Shown here piece after piece: positions 57,397 through 64,000 of a stretch of 64,000 bases of DNA; the stretch's first letter is position 1; the number at the start of each line of letters is the position of its first letter. Source of the DNA: Terasakiella magnetica (GTDB lineage Bacteria > Pseudomonadota > Alphaproteobacteria > Rhodospirillales > Magnetospirillaceae); contig CACVCF010000057.1 of assembly GCA_902729415.1 (NCBI GenBank), forward strand, positions 1-64,000. Direction: 5' to 3'. The notes under the pieces are model-generated. The model ran no database searches and was not told the origin of the DNA. It worked only from the letters and a program-made list of their open reading frames with translations. The position numbers were made by a program, and so were the translations under genes.

Positions 57397-57990
57397 TTAG
57401 GCCAAGGCCCCGATGGCGGCCAAGCCCGCGGCTGTGCCGGGCGGCAGCCGCCGGGCGGTGGCGCCGGTGATTCCTCCCAGGGCGATGACCGGCATGCGCG
57501 CGCGGCGGGACCATTGGGCAAAGCGCAGCGGGCCGATTGCCTTGGCGCCGGAATGGCTTTGGGTGGGAAAGACCGGCGACAATACCGCCGCATCGGCCCC
57601 CAATGCGCGGGCGCGCGCCAAAGCCGGGGGGGAGTGGCAGGCCACGGTCAGAAGGGCGTTGGCGCGGCGGCGCCATCCCAGGGCTGGGGCAAGGACAGCG
57701 TGACGGGCCAAGCCTTCGGGCAGATGCACACCATCGGCGCCCAACCGTGCCGCCAGCCGCCAATCCGCCGCCACCAGCAGATAGAGGCGGCGGATTCGGG
57801 TCAGCCGGGCCATGATCCGGGCCAGCTTCAAGCGCTCGGGGCTGCCGTAATGGCGCAGCAGTACCGCGCTTCCTCGGGGAAGGCGGCGAATGGCGGCCAG
57901 CGGATCGGACAGCCGGATTTCGTCGGTCACCAGGATCAGGCGGGGAATCCGGCTGGCATTGAGGCGACGGGCGGTGTTTGCTAGGGTCAT
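57397..57990 (-). CDS. Thiamine-phosphate synthase family protein (ThiE/TenI-like)
   Basis: 197 residues, TIM-barrel fold. RLILVTDEIRLSDPLAAI opens it; LAARLGADGVHLPEG, CHSPPALARARALGADAAVLSPVFPTQSH and VIALGGITG are ThiE/TenI-family strand-loop motifs. The ThiE residues that bind pyrophosphate look only partly kept and the protein is short, so a TenI-like or degenerate homologue is as likely as true thiamine-phosphate synthase. It is divergent from yggS with ~30 bp between. Confidence 0.75.
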   Translation of the reverse strand: MTLANTARRLNASRIPRLILVTDEIRLSDPLAAIRRLPRGSAVLLRHYGSPERLKLARIMARLTRIRRLYLLVAADWRLAARLGADGVHLPEGLARHAVLAPALGWRRRANALLTVACHSPPALARARALGADAAVLSPVFPTQSHSGAKAIGPLRFAQWSRRARMPVIALGGITGATARRLPPGTAAGLAAIGALA

Positions 57991-58022
57991 GGCCGCACGA
58001 TACTACAGGAGCACCCCCGGTT

Positions 58023-58694
58023 TTGTCTGAAATCGCCGCCCAATTGGCCGCTGTCACGTCCCGCATCGCCGTTGCCGCATCCGCCGCTGGGCGCGATCCC
58101 GGTGCCGTCACCCTGGTGGCGGTCAGCAAGACCCATCCCATGGAGGCGGTGGCCGAGGCCCTGGCCGCCGGGCAGCGGGTGTTCGGCGAGAACCGGGTGC
58201 AAGAAGCCAAGGCCAAGTTTCCCGAGCTGAAAAGCCGCTATCCCGACCTCCGTCTTCATCTCATCGGCCCCTTGCAGACCAACAAGGTGCGCGACGCCGT
58301 GGCGCTGGTCGATGTGATCGAGACCATCGACCGGCCCAAGCTGGCCCGTGTGGTGGCCGACGAGATCCAGCGTGCTGGGCGCAAGGTGGATGTGATGGTC
58401 CAGGTCAATATCGGGCGCGAGCCGCAGAAGGCCGGGGCTTTGCCCGAACACACCGAGGCGCTGCTGAGCCTGTGCCGCAAGGATTACGCCTTGTCTGTCG
58501 CGGGGCTGATGTGCATTCCCCCCGCCGAGGGTGATCCCATGCCGTATTTTCGGGCTTTGGCGGACTTGGCGCTCCGTCATGGCCTGGATCAGATCAGCAT
58601 GGGCATGAGCGGCGATTACGAAGCCGCCATCGCCTGTGGCGCCACCCATGTCCGGGTGGGCTCTGCCATTTTCGGCAGCCGCCCCTATCCCTGA
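58023..58694 (+). CDS. yggS: PLP homeostasis protein YggS/PROSC
   Basis: 223 residues from a TTG at 58023; an ACAGGAG Shine-Dalgarno lies ~12 bp before it. The PLP lysine is in LVAVSKTHP, followed by FGENRVQEAKAKF, LRLHLIGPLQTNK and the late ISMGMSGDYEAAIACGATHVRVG. It is an alanine-racemase-like fold type III PLP carrier that buffers pyridoxal phosphate. Its last 10 bases overlap the convergent transpeptidase gene. Confidence 0.95.
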   Translation: MSEIAAQLAAVTSRIAVAASAAGRDPGAVTLVAVSKTHPMEAVAEALAAGQRVFGENRVQEAKAKFPELKSRYPDLRLHLIGPLQTNKVRDAVALVDVIETIDRPKLARVVADEIQRAGRKVDVMVQVNIGREPQKAGALPEHTEALLSLCRKDYALSVAGLMCIPPAEGDPMPYFRALADLALRHGLDQISMGMSGDYEAAIACGATHVRVGSAIFGSRPYP

Positions 58695-59185
58695 ACCGTC
58701 AGGGTGTCACCCGGCTGACAGTGACGCAGTAAGTCCAGCAGATCGGCCTGGTCGAGGGCGACGCAGCCCTCGGTGGGCTGGCGGGTCTCGCGGGTCAGGT
58801 GCAGGAAGATGGCGCTGCCCAGACCGGGAACCGGTGGGTCGTCGTTGTGGCCCAGCACCACCACCACGTCATAGACGTGATCGTCGCGCCACAGGGTCTC
58901 GCAACTGGCGGGATGGGGCAAGGTGACGGGACGATTGTAATCACCATGGCTGGGGTCATCGCACCAGCCCATGCTGGGATCGATGGCGGTCAGGGGCAGG
59001 GCGGTGATGGGCGCCTCGAGCCGGTCGGGACGATAGAACACCCGCCGCAACAAGAATGAGCCGGTCGGTGTGGCGCCGTCACCTTCGCGCTTTGCGCTTT
59101 GGATGCCGGAACGGCCAAGAACGCAAGATCGGCTCTCCCCGTTCCAGCGTAAGAGGCCATCACCGCTGACGCTGATATCCATCAC
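58685..59185 (-). CDS. L,D-transpeptidase (YkuD-like)
   Basis: 166 residues. The catalytic motif is HLTRETRQPTEGCVAL, the H-x-n-S/T-x-G-C pattern with nucleophilic Cys. REGDGATPTGSFLLRRVFYR and VVVVLGHNDDPPVPGLGSAIFL are the family's strand motifs. No signal peptide is visible, so it may be a cytoplasmic-start or unusually exported member of the DUF/YkuD-like group. It overlaps the upstream unknown gene by 4 bp (59182-59185), implying coupling. Confidence 0.87.
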   Translation of the reverse strand: MMDISVSGDGLLRWNGESRSCVLGRSGIQSAKREGDGATPTGSFLLRRVFYRPDRLEAPITALPLTAIDPSMGWCDDPSHGDYNRPVTLPHPASCETLWRDDHVYDVVVVLGHNDDPPVPGLGSAIFLHLTRETRQPTEGCVALDQADLLDLLRHCQPGDTLTVQG

Positions 59186-60225
59186 GGTTCAGCGATGATC
59201 TGGCCCGAAGGCTGGCCAAGTTTGGAGGTACGCTCGTATTTTTGCAGCCCCTGGGCCATGGCGGCGGTGAACCAGTCGTTTCCGCCCGACGCCGGGGACA
59301 ATCCCCCGGTCGATGCCGGTGTTGCTGCCATTTGCTGCATGGCATCGGCCTGGGCCGAGACCAGATTGACTGGGGGGGAGGTGGGGCGTTGGCCCGTAAC
59401 GGGCAGGTTGGAGCGGGCGCTGGTTCCCGAGGTGGTCATGCCGACTGCGGGTGGCGAGCGGGTGGCAATGGGGGTGGGGGCGCGGGTCGGCATGGGCATC
59501 ATGCGGCCGTCACGTCCACGGAGCGAGCGGGGCTGGCTGTCGGCGGCGGCAGCCAAGGCCTGGGGTGAAGATCCGGCGGCGGGAACAGCGGCCATGGTCT
59601 GAGCGGCTTCGGCTACCACCGGAGCGATGGGAGCGGCGATGGGCGGCGGTGGAGCCGCAGGCTCGGCACCACCCAGCAGATCGGCCAGAAGTAGCGGCTT
59701 GGCGTCGGCCTTGGCGGCCTCGGCAGTTTTTGCCGCGCTTTTATCTTCGATCTTTTCAGCCAAGGCGGGCTCGGTGGTGGGCAGGGGCTCGGCGGCGGAA
59801 TTGGGCGCCGCCGCCGAGGCCAAAGCGGTGGGAGGGCCGTCTGTGTCGTCGCGGAACATGGCCAGCACATGCCCGCCGATATCCTTGCCGGTGCTTTCTT
59901 CCAAGATGCAGTTGATGGCTGAGGAAATCAGGCCGATGGGGCCGCCCAGCAAGGTGCCGCCGGCCAGCCGCGCGGCCACACCGATCTTGTCGCCGGTGGC
60001 TTCGCGGTAGAGATCATTGATGATGGGAATGTGCTGCAACGGATTGATGACATCGAGCAGATCCCAGAACGACGGTGAATCATCACCGTCAGCAAACATA
60101 TGAAGATGCGAGCCTTGGGTTCCATCGCTGGAAATCGCCGTGGCGGCATTTTCCGACGGCAACCGCGGCACAAGCGTATCGGGCGATACGGATGGCTGGA
60201 TAGAGGACACGGTTGAAACCGACAT
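59182..60225 (-). CDS. Pro/Ala-rich protein of unknown function with a conserved N-terminal domain
   Basis: 347 residues. The N-terminal ~120 residues hold a compact region (SFWDLLDVINPLQHIPIIND ... GVAARLAGGTLLGGPIGLIS) that I associate with uncharacterised alphaproteobacterial proteins, with Gly-rich hydrophobic stretches. Residues ~130-330 are low-complexity Ala/Pro/Thr/Ser, probably disordered. The C-terminus ends in a short helical segment (GGNDWFTAAMAQGLQKYER). No signal peptide is seen. It is coupled to the L,D-transpeptidase, suggesting an envelope-related role; this is inference. Confidence 0.7.
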   Translation of the reverse strand: MSVSTVSSIQPSVSPDTLVPRLPSENAATAISSDGTQGSHLHMFADGDDSPSFWDLLDVINPLQHIPIINDLYREATGDKIGVAARLAGGTLLGGPIGLISSAINCILEESTGKDIGGHVLAMFRDDTDGPPTALASAAAPNSAAEPLPTTEPALAEKIEDKSAAKTAEAAKADAKPLLLADLLGGAEPAAPPPPIAAPIAPVVAEAAQTMAAVPAAGSSPQALAAAADSQPRSLRGRDGRMMPMPTRAPTPIATRSPPAVGMTTSGTSARSNLPVTGQRPTSPPVNLVSAQADAMQQMAATPASTGGLSPASGGNDWFTAAMAQGLQKYERTSKLGQPSGQIIAEP

Positions 60226-60364
60226 GGCGCACCTCAGGGAAGAGACGCCTTTATCAATGCAACTGTGATGCCAATTCCATTTTGTTGATTTATAAGGGTT
60301 TTTCGTTGCCGGGGCTGGGCAATATCAGGTCATTGCCCCAGCCTTTATGGAAAAACCTGCCGGG

Positions 60365-61000
60365 TCAGCGGGCCTTGGAGCTTTCGATCTCGGCCACTTT
60401 CTCGCGCATGATCTTGATGAGGTTGTCGACCTTGCCGCCGTGGTTCTGAAGGATCGAACGGTATTCGTCGTAATAGGTGATGGACATGGCGGCACCGTTG
60501 ATGATGAGGTCGGTGACCTTAAAGCTGCCGTCATGGGCCTTCAGGCGCCACTGCAATTGGATGGGGGCCTGCTTATCCGCATCAACCAGGGAGTCCACAA
60601 TCACTGTGTTGCGGGCTGGGTCAAGGCTGACACTGGTGACATGATGCTTGAGACTGCCGCCGTAATCCTTGAAGCGGGTCGACCATGTCAGAACCACCAT
60701 GTCCTCGAACAGCTTGAGGAAATCCTGCTGCTGCTCCACGGTGGCACCTTTCCAGTGGCGGCCGAGGACGAACTTGCCGATCTCGGCCAGATCCACCGAT
60801 CCGGTAAACAGGGTCCGGAACTTGGCCATGCGTTCGGCATCGGGAATGCCCTTGCCGGTCATGGTGTCGATGGCATTGGTGGCCAACTGGGTGACAAAAT
60901 CCTTGGGATCAGCTTCGGCGGCGCGGGCGGGCAAGGCGGCAGCCATGAAGAGCGCGATCCACGCGATGACGGCGAAGAGGAAGGAGCGGTGAGCAATCAT
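60365..61000 (-). CDS. mlaC: MlaC/Ttg2D-type phospholipid-binding protein
   Basis: 211 residues from the ATG at 61000. The signal peptide ends near ARAAEAD. FTGSVDLAEIGKFVLGRHWKGA, QQDFLKLFEDMVVLTWSTRF and FKVTDLIINGAAMSITYYDEYRSIL (read across ~170-195) are the MlaC/Ttg2D hallmarks. MlaC ferries phospholipids between the outer membrane and the MlaFEDB complex; those partner genes are not in the window. Hopanoid-transporter HpnM is a related alternative. Confidence 0.9.
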   Translation of the reverse strand: MIAHRSFLFAVIAWIALFMAAALPARAAEADPKDFVTQLATNAIDTMTGKGIPDAERMAKFRTLFTGSVDLAEIGKFVLGRHWKGATVEQQQDFLKLFEDMVVLTWSTRFKDYGGSLKHHVTSVSLDPARNTVIVDSLVDADKQAPIQLQWRLKAHDGSFKVTDLIINGAAMSITYYDEYRSILQNHGGKVDNLIKIMREKVAEIESSKAR

Positions 61001-61165
61001 CGTGTCACAGTACTTTCCGATAGTTCGATTCCGCAGCTTTGGGGGTACCACAGTCCTCCTTGAAAGGCTAGGGGGTGGATGGCGGGGAGTCACGTAAAGG
61101 CTTCATATCCGCATAAAGATATGTTTATATGTTTCTGGGATTGCCCTCTTTAGGGTGTCAGGCGC
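61001..61165. other. Gap between mlaC and the 105-bp array
   Basis: 165 bp without a gene. It contains the mlaC promoter region and an AT-richer patch (ATAAAGATATGTTTATATG near 61112-61130). Confidence 0.4.
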
Positions 61166-61759
61166 GTTGAGTGCCCCGGAGATTCAGCGGAGGAGCCAAG
61201 GGTCACGGATGTGACCCGCCCGGCGGTTGAGGGACGAAAGCAAGAGTGAGCCACAGGCGAGCGCGGGCGCGCTGAGCGCCCCGGAGCGTCAGCGGAGGAG
61301 CCAAGGGTCACGGATGTGACCCGCCCGGCGGTTGAGGGACGAAAGCAAGAGTGAGCCACAGGCGAGCGCGGGCGCGCTGAGCGCCCCGGAGCGTCAGCGG
61401 AGGAGCCAAGGGTCACGGATGTGACCCGCCCGGCGGTTGAGGGACGAAAGCAAGAGTGAGCCACAGGCGAGCGCGGGCGCGCTGAGCGCCCCGGAGCGTC
61501 AGCGGAGGAGCCAAGGGTCACGGATGTGACCCGCCCGGCGATTGAGGGACGAAAGCAAGAGTGAGCCACAGGCGAGCGCGGGCGCGCTGAGCGCCCCGGA
61601 GCGTCAGCGGAGGAGCCAAGGGTCACGGATGTGACCCGCCCGGCGATTGAGGGACGAAAGCAAGAGTGAGCCACAGGCGAGCGCGGGCGCGCTGAGCGCC
61701 CCGGAGCGTCAGCGGAGGAGCCAAGGGTCACGGATGTGACCCGCCCGGCGATTGAGGGC
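61166..61759 (+). repeat. Tandem array, 6 copies of a 105-bp unit with GGA-loop hairpins
   Basis: Units start at 61166, 61271, 61376, 61481, 61586 and 61691, period exactly 105 bp. The first unit is diverged at its start (GTTGAGTG, GGAGATTC), and the last ends after CGATTGAGGG. Units 1-3 have CGGTTGAGG, units 4-6 CGATTGAGG, so the array grew by duplication. Each unit has two potential hairpins: CGCTGA(G)CGC-CCCGGA-GCGTCAGCG, and GGGTCAC-GGAT-GTGACCC, the latter flanked by GGAGCCAA and GCCCGGCG as in the 9265-9708 array. The array ends 25 bp before the ArsR-methyltransferase start. Confidence 0.95.
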
Positions 61760-61783
61760 GTAAGAATAAAGGAGCCATGAGTT

Positions 61784-62734
61784 TTGGACGTAATTTTGGC
61801 GGGATTGCGGGCGGCGGCCGAGCCGACACGGCTGCGGTTGCTGAATTTACTGGCGCAGGGTGACCTGACCGTCACCGAGCTGACCCAAATTCTGGGCCAG
61901 AGTCAGCCGCGCGTCTCACGCCACCTCAAGCTCATGTGTGAAGCCGGGCTGCTGGACCGTTTTCCTGAAGGCGCCTGGGTATTCTACCGGCTGGCCGCCA
62001 AAGGGCAGGGGGCGGTTCTGGCGCGTCATCTTCTTGACCTGTTGCCGCCTGACGATCAGGTTCTGACCCTGGATCAGCAACGCCTTGCCGCCACCCGCAT
62101 CACCCGCGCCGAGCGGGCGCAGGATTATTTCCGCGACAACGCCTCGCGCTGGGATCAAATCCGCTCGCTGCACGTGGACGAGGCCGAGGTGGAGACCGCC
62201 TTGCAGGGCGCCTTCGCCGGTCATTCCATCCGCGAGCTGGTGGACATGGGCACCGGCACCGGCCGGGTGCTGGAGGTGCTGGGGCCAAGGGCCGAGCGCG
62301 CCGTCGGCATCGACCTGTCGCGCGAGATGTTGGCGGTGGCGCGGGCCAATCTGGAACGCGCCGGGCTGCACAATTGCATGGTGCGCCAGGGCGACATCAC
62401 CCAATTGCCCTTGCCCGCTGCCAGCGCCGATGCGGTAACGATCCATCAGGTGCTGCATTACGCCGTCGAGCCCGGCCTGCTGGTGGCCGAGGCCGCCCGC
62501 GTGCTGGAGCCGGGTGGGTGCCTCGCCATTGTTGATTTTGCTCCCCACGATCAGGAAACCTTGCGCGATCAGCATGCCCACCGCCGTCTCGGCTTTGCCG
62601 ATGCCGAGGTTGAGCACTGGCTGAAAGCCGCAGGTCTTCACCCTGGTTCCGTTACCCACCTGCCCGGCAAGCCATTGACCGTGGTGGTTTGGACCGCCCA
62701 TAAGCCTCTCAAGACCACAGGAGCGACCGCGTGA
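61784..62734 (+). CDS. ArsR-type regulator fused to a SAM-dependent methyltransferase
   Basis: 316 residues from a TTG at 61784, with AAGGAG placed 9 bp before it; the ATG at 61777 is out of frame and too close. Residues ~1-90 form an ArsR winged helix (AAAEPTRLRLLNLLAQGDLT ... QSQPRVSRHLKLMCEAGLL). Residues ~130-300 form a class I methyltransferase with motif I ELVDMGTGTGRVLEVLG, then VGIDLSREML and LEPGGCLAIVDFAP. It is coupled to metF by a GTGA overlap. A SAM/SAH-sensing regulator of the methionine genes is a reasonable inference. Confidence 0.9.
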   Translation: MDVILAGLRAAAEPTRLRLLNLLAQGDLTVTELTQILGQSQPRVSRHLKLMCEAGLLDRFPEGAWVFYRLAAKGQGAVLARHLLDLLPPDDQVLTLDQQRLAATRITRAERAQDYFRDNASRWDQIRSLHVDEAEVETALQGAFAGHSIRELVDMGTGTGRVLEVLGPRAERAVGIDLSREMLAVARANLERAGLHNCMVRQGDITQLPLPAASADAVTIHQVLHYAVEPGLLVAEAARVLEPGGCLAIVDFAPHDQETLRDQHAHRRLGFADAEVEHWLKAAGLHPGSVTHLPGKPLTVVVWTAHKPLKTTGATA

Positions 62735-63630
62735 GTCTCCCCATTTCCGAACTGCCCATCGCCGCCGCCAGCCGCTGTCCGGTCAGCGTCTCGTTCGAGT
62801 TTTTTCCGCCCAAGACTGACAAGATGCAGCAATCCCTGTGGGAGTGTATCGAGCGCCTGCAACCCTTGGCACCCGCCTTTGTCTCGGTGACGTATGGCGC
62901 CGGCGGCACCACACGCGAGCGCACCCATGACACCGTGGTTCGCATTGCCCGTGAAACCGCTTTGAAGCCCGCGGCGCATCTGACCTGTGTCGGCCATTCG
63001 CAGGGCGAGGTGGACGACATCGCCCGGCGCTATTGGGACGAGGGTATCCGTCATATCGTGGCGCTGCGCGGCGATATGCCCGATGGCCAGCCCTATGCCG
63101 CCCATCCCCAGGGCTATGCCTATGCCGCCGATCTGGTGGCGGGGTTGAAGCGCATCGCCGATTTCGAGATTTCGGTGGCCGCTTATCCTGAAAAGCATCC
63201 CGATGCGCCGTCGGCCCAGTTCGATCTCGACAATCTGAAGCGCAAGATCGACGCCGGGGCCAGCCGCGCCATCAGCCAGTACTTCTTTGATCCGGCGGTA
63301 TTTCTGGCCTTCATGGAGCGCTGTGCCAAGGCGGGGATTACCGTGCCGGTGGTGCCGGGCATTCTGCCGGTGACCAACTTCTCCCAGGTGCAGAAGTTCT
63401 CCGGCGCCTGCGGTGCCAGCGTTCCCGGCTGGATGGCCAATCTGTTCGAAGGCCTCGACGACGACCCCGAAACCCGCCGCCTGGTGGCAGCCACCGTCGC
63501 CGCCGAGCAATGCCGGATTCTTGCCGCCGAGGGGGTGGAGCAGTTCCACTTCTACACTTTGAACCGTGCCGATCTCGGCTATGCCATCAGCCACATCCTG
63601 GGTGTCCGGCCGAAGGTGGCGATTGCGTAA
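62731..63630 (+). CDS. metF: 5,10-methylenetetrahydrofolate reductase MetF
   Basis: 299 residues from a GTG overlapping the previous stop. VSFEFFPPKTDKM, FVSVTYGAGGTTRERT, HIVALRGDMP, YPEKHPDAPS and ISQYFFDPAVFL are MetF signatures (FAD-binding TIM barrel). It reduces methylene-THF to methyl-THF, the methyl donor for MetH encoded next. The pairing with an ArsR-methyltransferase and metH is typical of Alphaproteobacteria. Confidence 0.97.
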   Translation: MSLPISELPIAAASRCPVSVSFEFFPPKTDKMQQSLWECIERLQPLAPAFVSVTYGAGGTTRERTHDTVVRIARETALKPAAHLTCVGHSQGEVDDIARRYWDEGIRHIVALRGDMPDGQPYAAHPQGYAYAADLVAGLKRIADFEISVAAYPEKHPDAPSAQFDLDNLKRKIDAGASRAISQYFFDPAVFLAFMERCAKAGITVPVVPGILPVTNFSQVQKFSGACGASVPGWMANLFEGLDDDPETRRLVAATVAAEQCRILAAEGVEQFHFYTLNRADLGYAISHILGVRPKVAIA

Positions 63631-63702
63631 TCAACGATGTTTGGATCTTGATGGGTTAAACAACCGGCTGCGCTTTGATGCGCCGCCTAAAGGGCAAAGA
63701 CC

Positions 63703-64000
63703 ATGACCAATATTCTCGATCATCTCCATAATCGCGTCTTGCTGTGCGACGGCGGTACCGGCGCTTTGGTGCAGGCCATGAACCTGTCGGTGGACAAGGA
63801 TTTCCTGGGACTGGAGAACTGCACCGAGATCCTGGTGAAGTCTCGTCCCGACGTGATCCGCGGCATTCACACCCGCTATTTCGAGGCGGGGGCCGACATG
63901 GTGGAGGCCGATACCTTCGGCGCCTCGCCCATCACCCTGGCCGAGTTCGGTATCGCCGATCAGGCTCACGAGTTGAACAAGATTGCCATCGAGCTGGCGC
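63703..64000 (+). CDS. metH: Methionine synthase MetH, N-terminal fragment cut by the window edge
   Basis: The ATG at 63703 opens a frame that runs off the right edge (99 residues visible). VLLCDGGTGALVQAMNLSVD and HTRYFEAGADMVEADTFGAS are the homocysteine-binding domain start, as in cobalamin-dependent MetH. A short stand-alone homocysteine methyltransferase is possible, but the metF neighbour and the cobalamin genes in the window favour MetH. A 72-bp gap separates it from metF. Confidence 0.85.
   Translation, partial: MTNILDHLHNRVLLCDGGTGALVQAMNLSVDKDFLGLENCTEILVKSRPDVIRGIHTRYFEAGADMVEADTFGASPITLAEFGIADQAHELNKIAIELA

Noticed and set aside
61150..61875. Minus-strand frame with a 35-residue repeat through the 105-bp array
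   Set aside because: It is open only because 105 is a multiple of three; no ribosome site, low-complexity product, and it runs into the ArsR gene.
63631..63702. SAM-II-like element before metH (GGTTAAAC...GGCT)
   Set aside because: Only scattered matches; P1 and the CCACGTTAAA core are absent.

Overview
The window looks like chromosome of a Magnetospirillum-like alphaproteobacterium (Rhodospirillales). The basis is GC-rich coding sequence with frequent ATGA stop/start overlaps, alphaproteobacterial gene orders (hemC-hemD-Mic60-like-HemY-like; DUF3576-leuS-lptE-holA), the aerobic-type cobaltochelatase CobN, a SAM-II riboswitch before metK, and a glycine/asparagine-rich porin of the kind seen in Magnetospirillum. 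The genus is inference. No magnetosome (mam/mms) gene is present.

Layout. 1-3815 is an accessory segment beside a tRNA-Gly(GCC) gene: an IS630-type transposase start, an AT-rich orphan 7-TM histidine kinase, a tyrosine recombinase next to the tRNA 3' end, and a truncated second copy of the recombinase 3' end, so the kinase sits between direct repeats of about 235 bp. 4090-9179 is housekeeping: CnoX-like thioredoxin, LON-domain protein, Trm112-like, DUF971, YbaK, a serine hydrolase and a UbiH-family hydroxylase. 9265-9708 is a four-copy 115-bp tandem array. 10000-11975 is glnK-amtB with candidate sigma-54 promoters. 12106-16421 is a DapC-like aminotransferase, ftsK and lolA, followed by a candidate small RNA. 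16627-22209 holds a Bax-like glucosaminidase, nfuA, phoU-pstB, cobO, greB and tsaD.

22301-32373 is a tight co-directional run: hemC, hemD, Mic60-like, HemY-like, a diheme cytochrome c, cobU, cobW, cobN and a 33-residue membrane peptide. It makes uroporphyrinogen III, the branch point of heme and cobalamin, and then carries late cobalamin functions. 32363-42000 holds an unrecognised 535-residue protein, CreA, an FmdE-like protein, metK, trmB, xthA, an OmpR-type regulator, ribA, an AT-rich orphan membrane protein and moaA. 42095-49665 starts with a DUF2478-DUF364 fusion, then a surface-polysaccharide cluster (three or four glycosyltransferases, a deacetylase and a TPR/GT9-like gene broken by an in-frame amber codon). 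49616-54402 is holA-lptE-leuS-DUF3576 on the minus strand. 54796-61000 holds the porin, a TPR/radical-SAM/SPASM protein, a ThiE-like protein, YggS, an L,D-transpeptidase, an unknown Pro/Ala-rich protein and MlaC. 61166-61759 is a six-copy 105-bp array, followed by an ArsR-methyltransferase fusion, metF and the start of metH, which together with metK cover much of the methionine/SAM cycle.

The most unusual signal is in the two tandem arrays. They have different periods and mostly different sequence, but share a roughly 48-bp core: a 7-bp stem whose interior base pairs differ between arrays yet stay complementary, closed by a constant GGAT loop, with constant flanks. This suggests selection on RNA (or cruciform) structure; a GGA-in-loop sponge for a CsrA/RsmA-type protein is one testable reading. 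All calls were made by reading the sequence; no database search was run.
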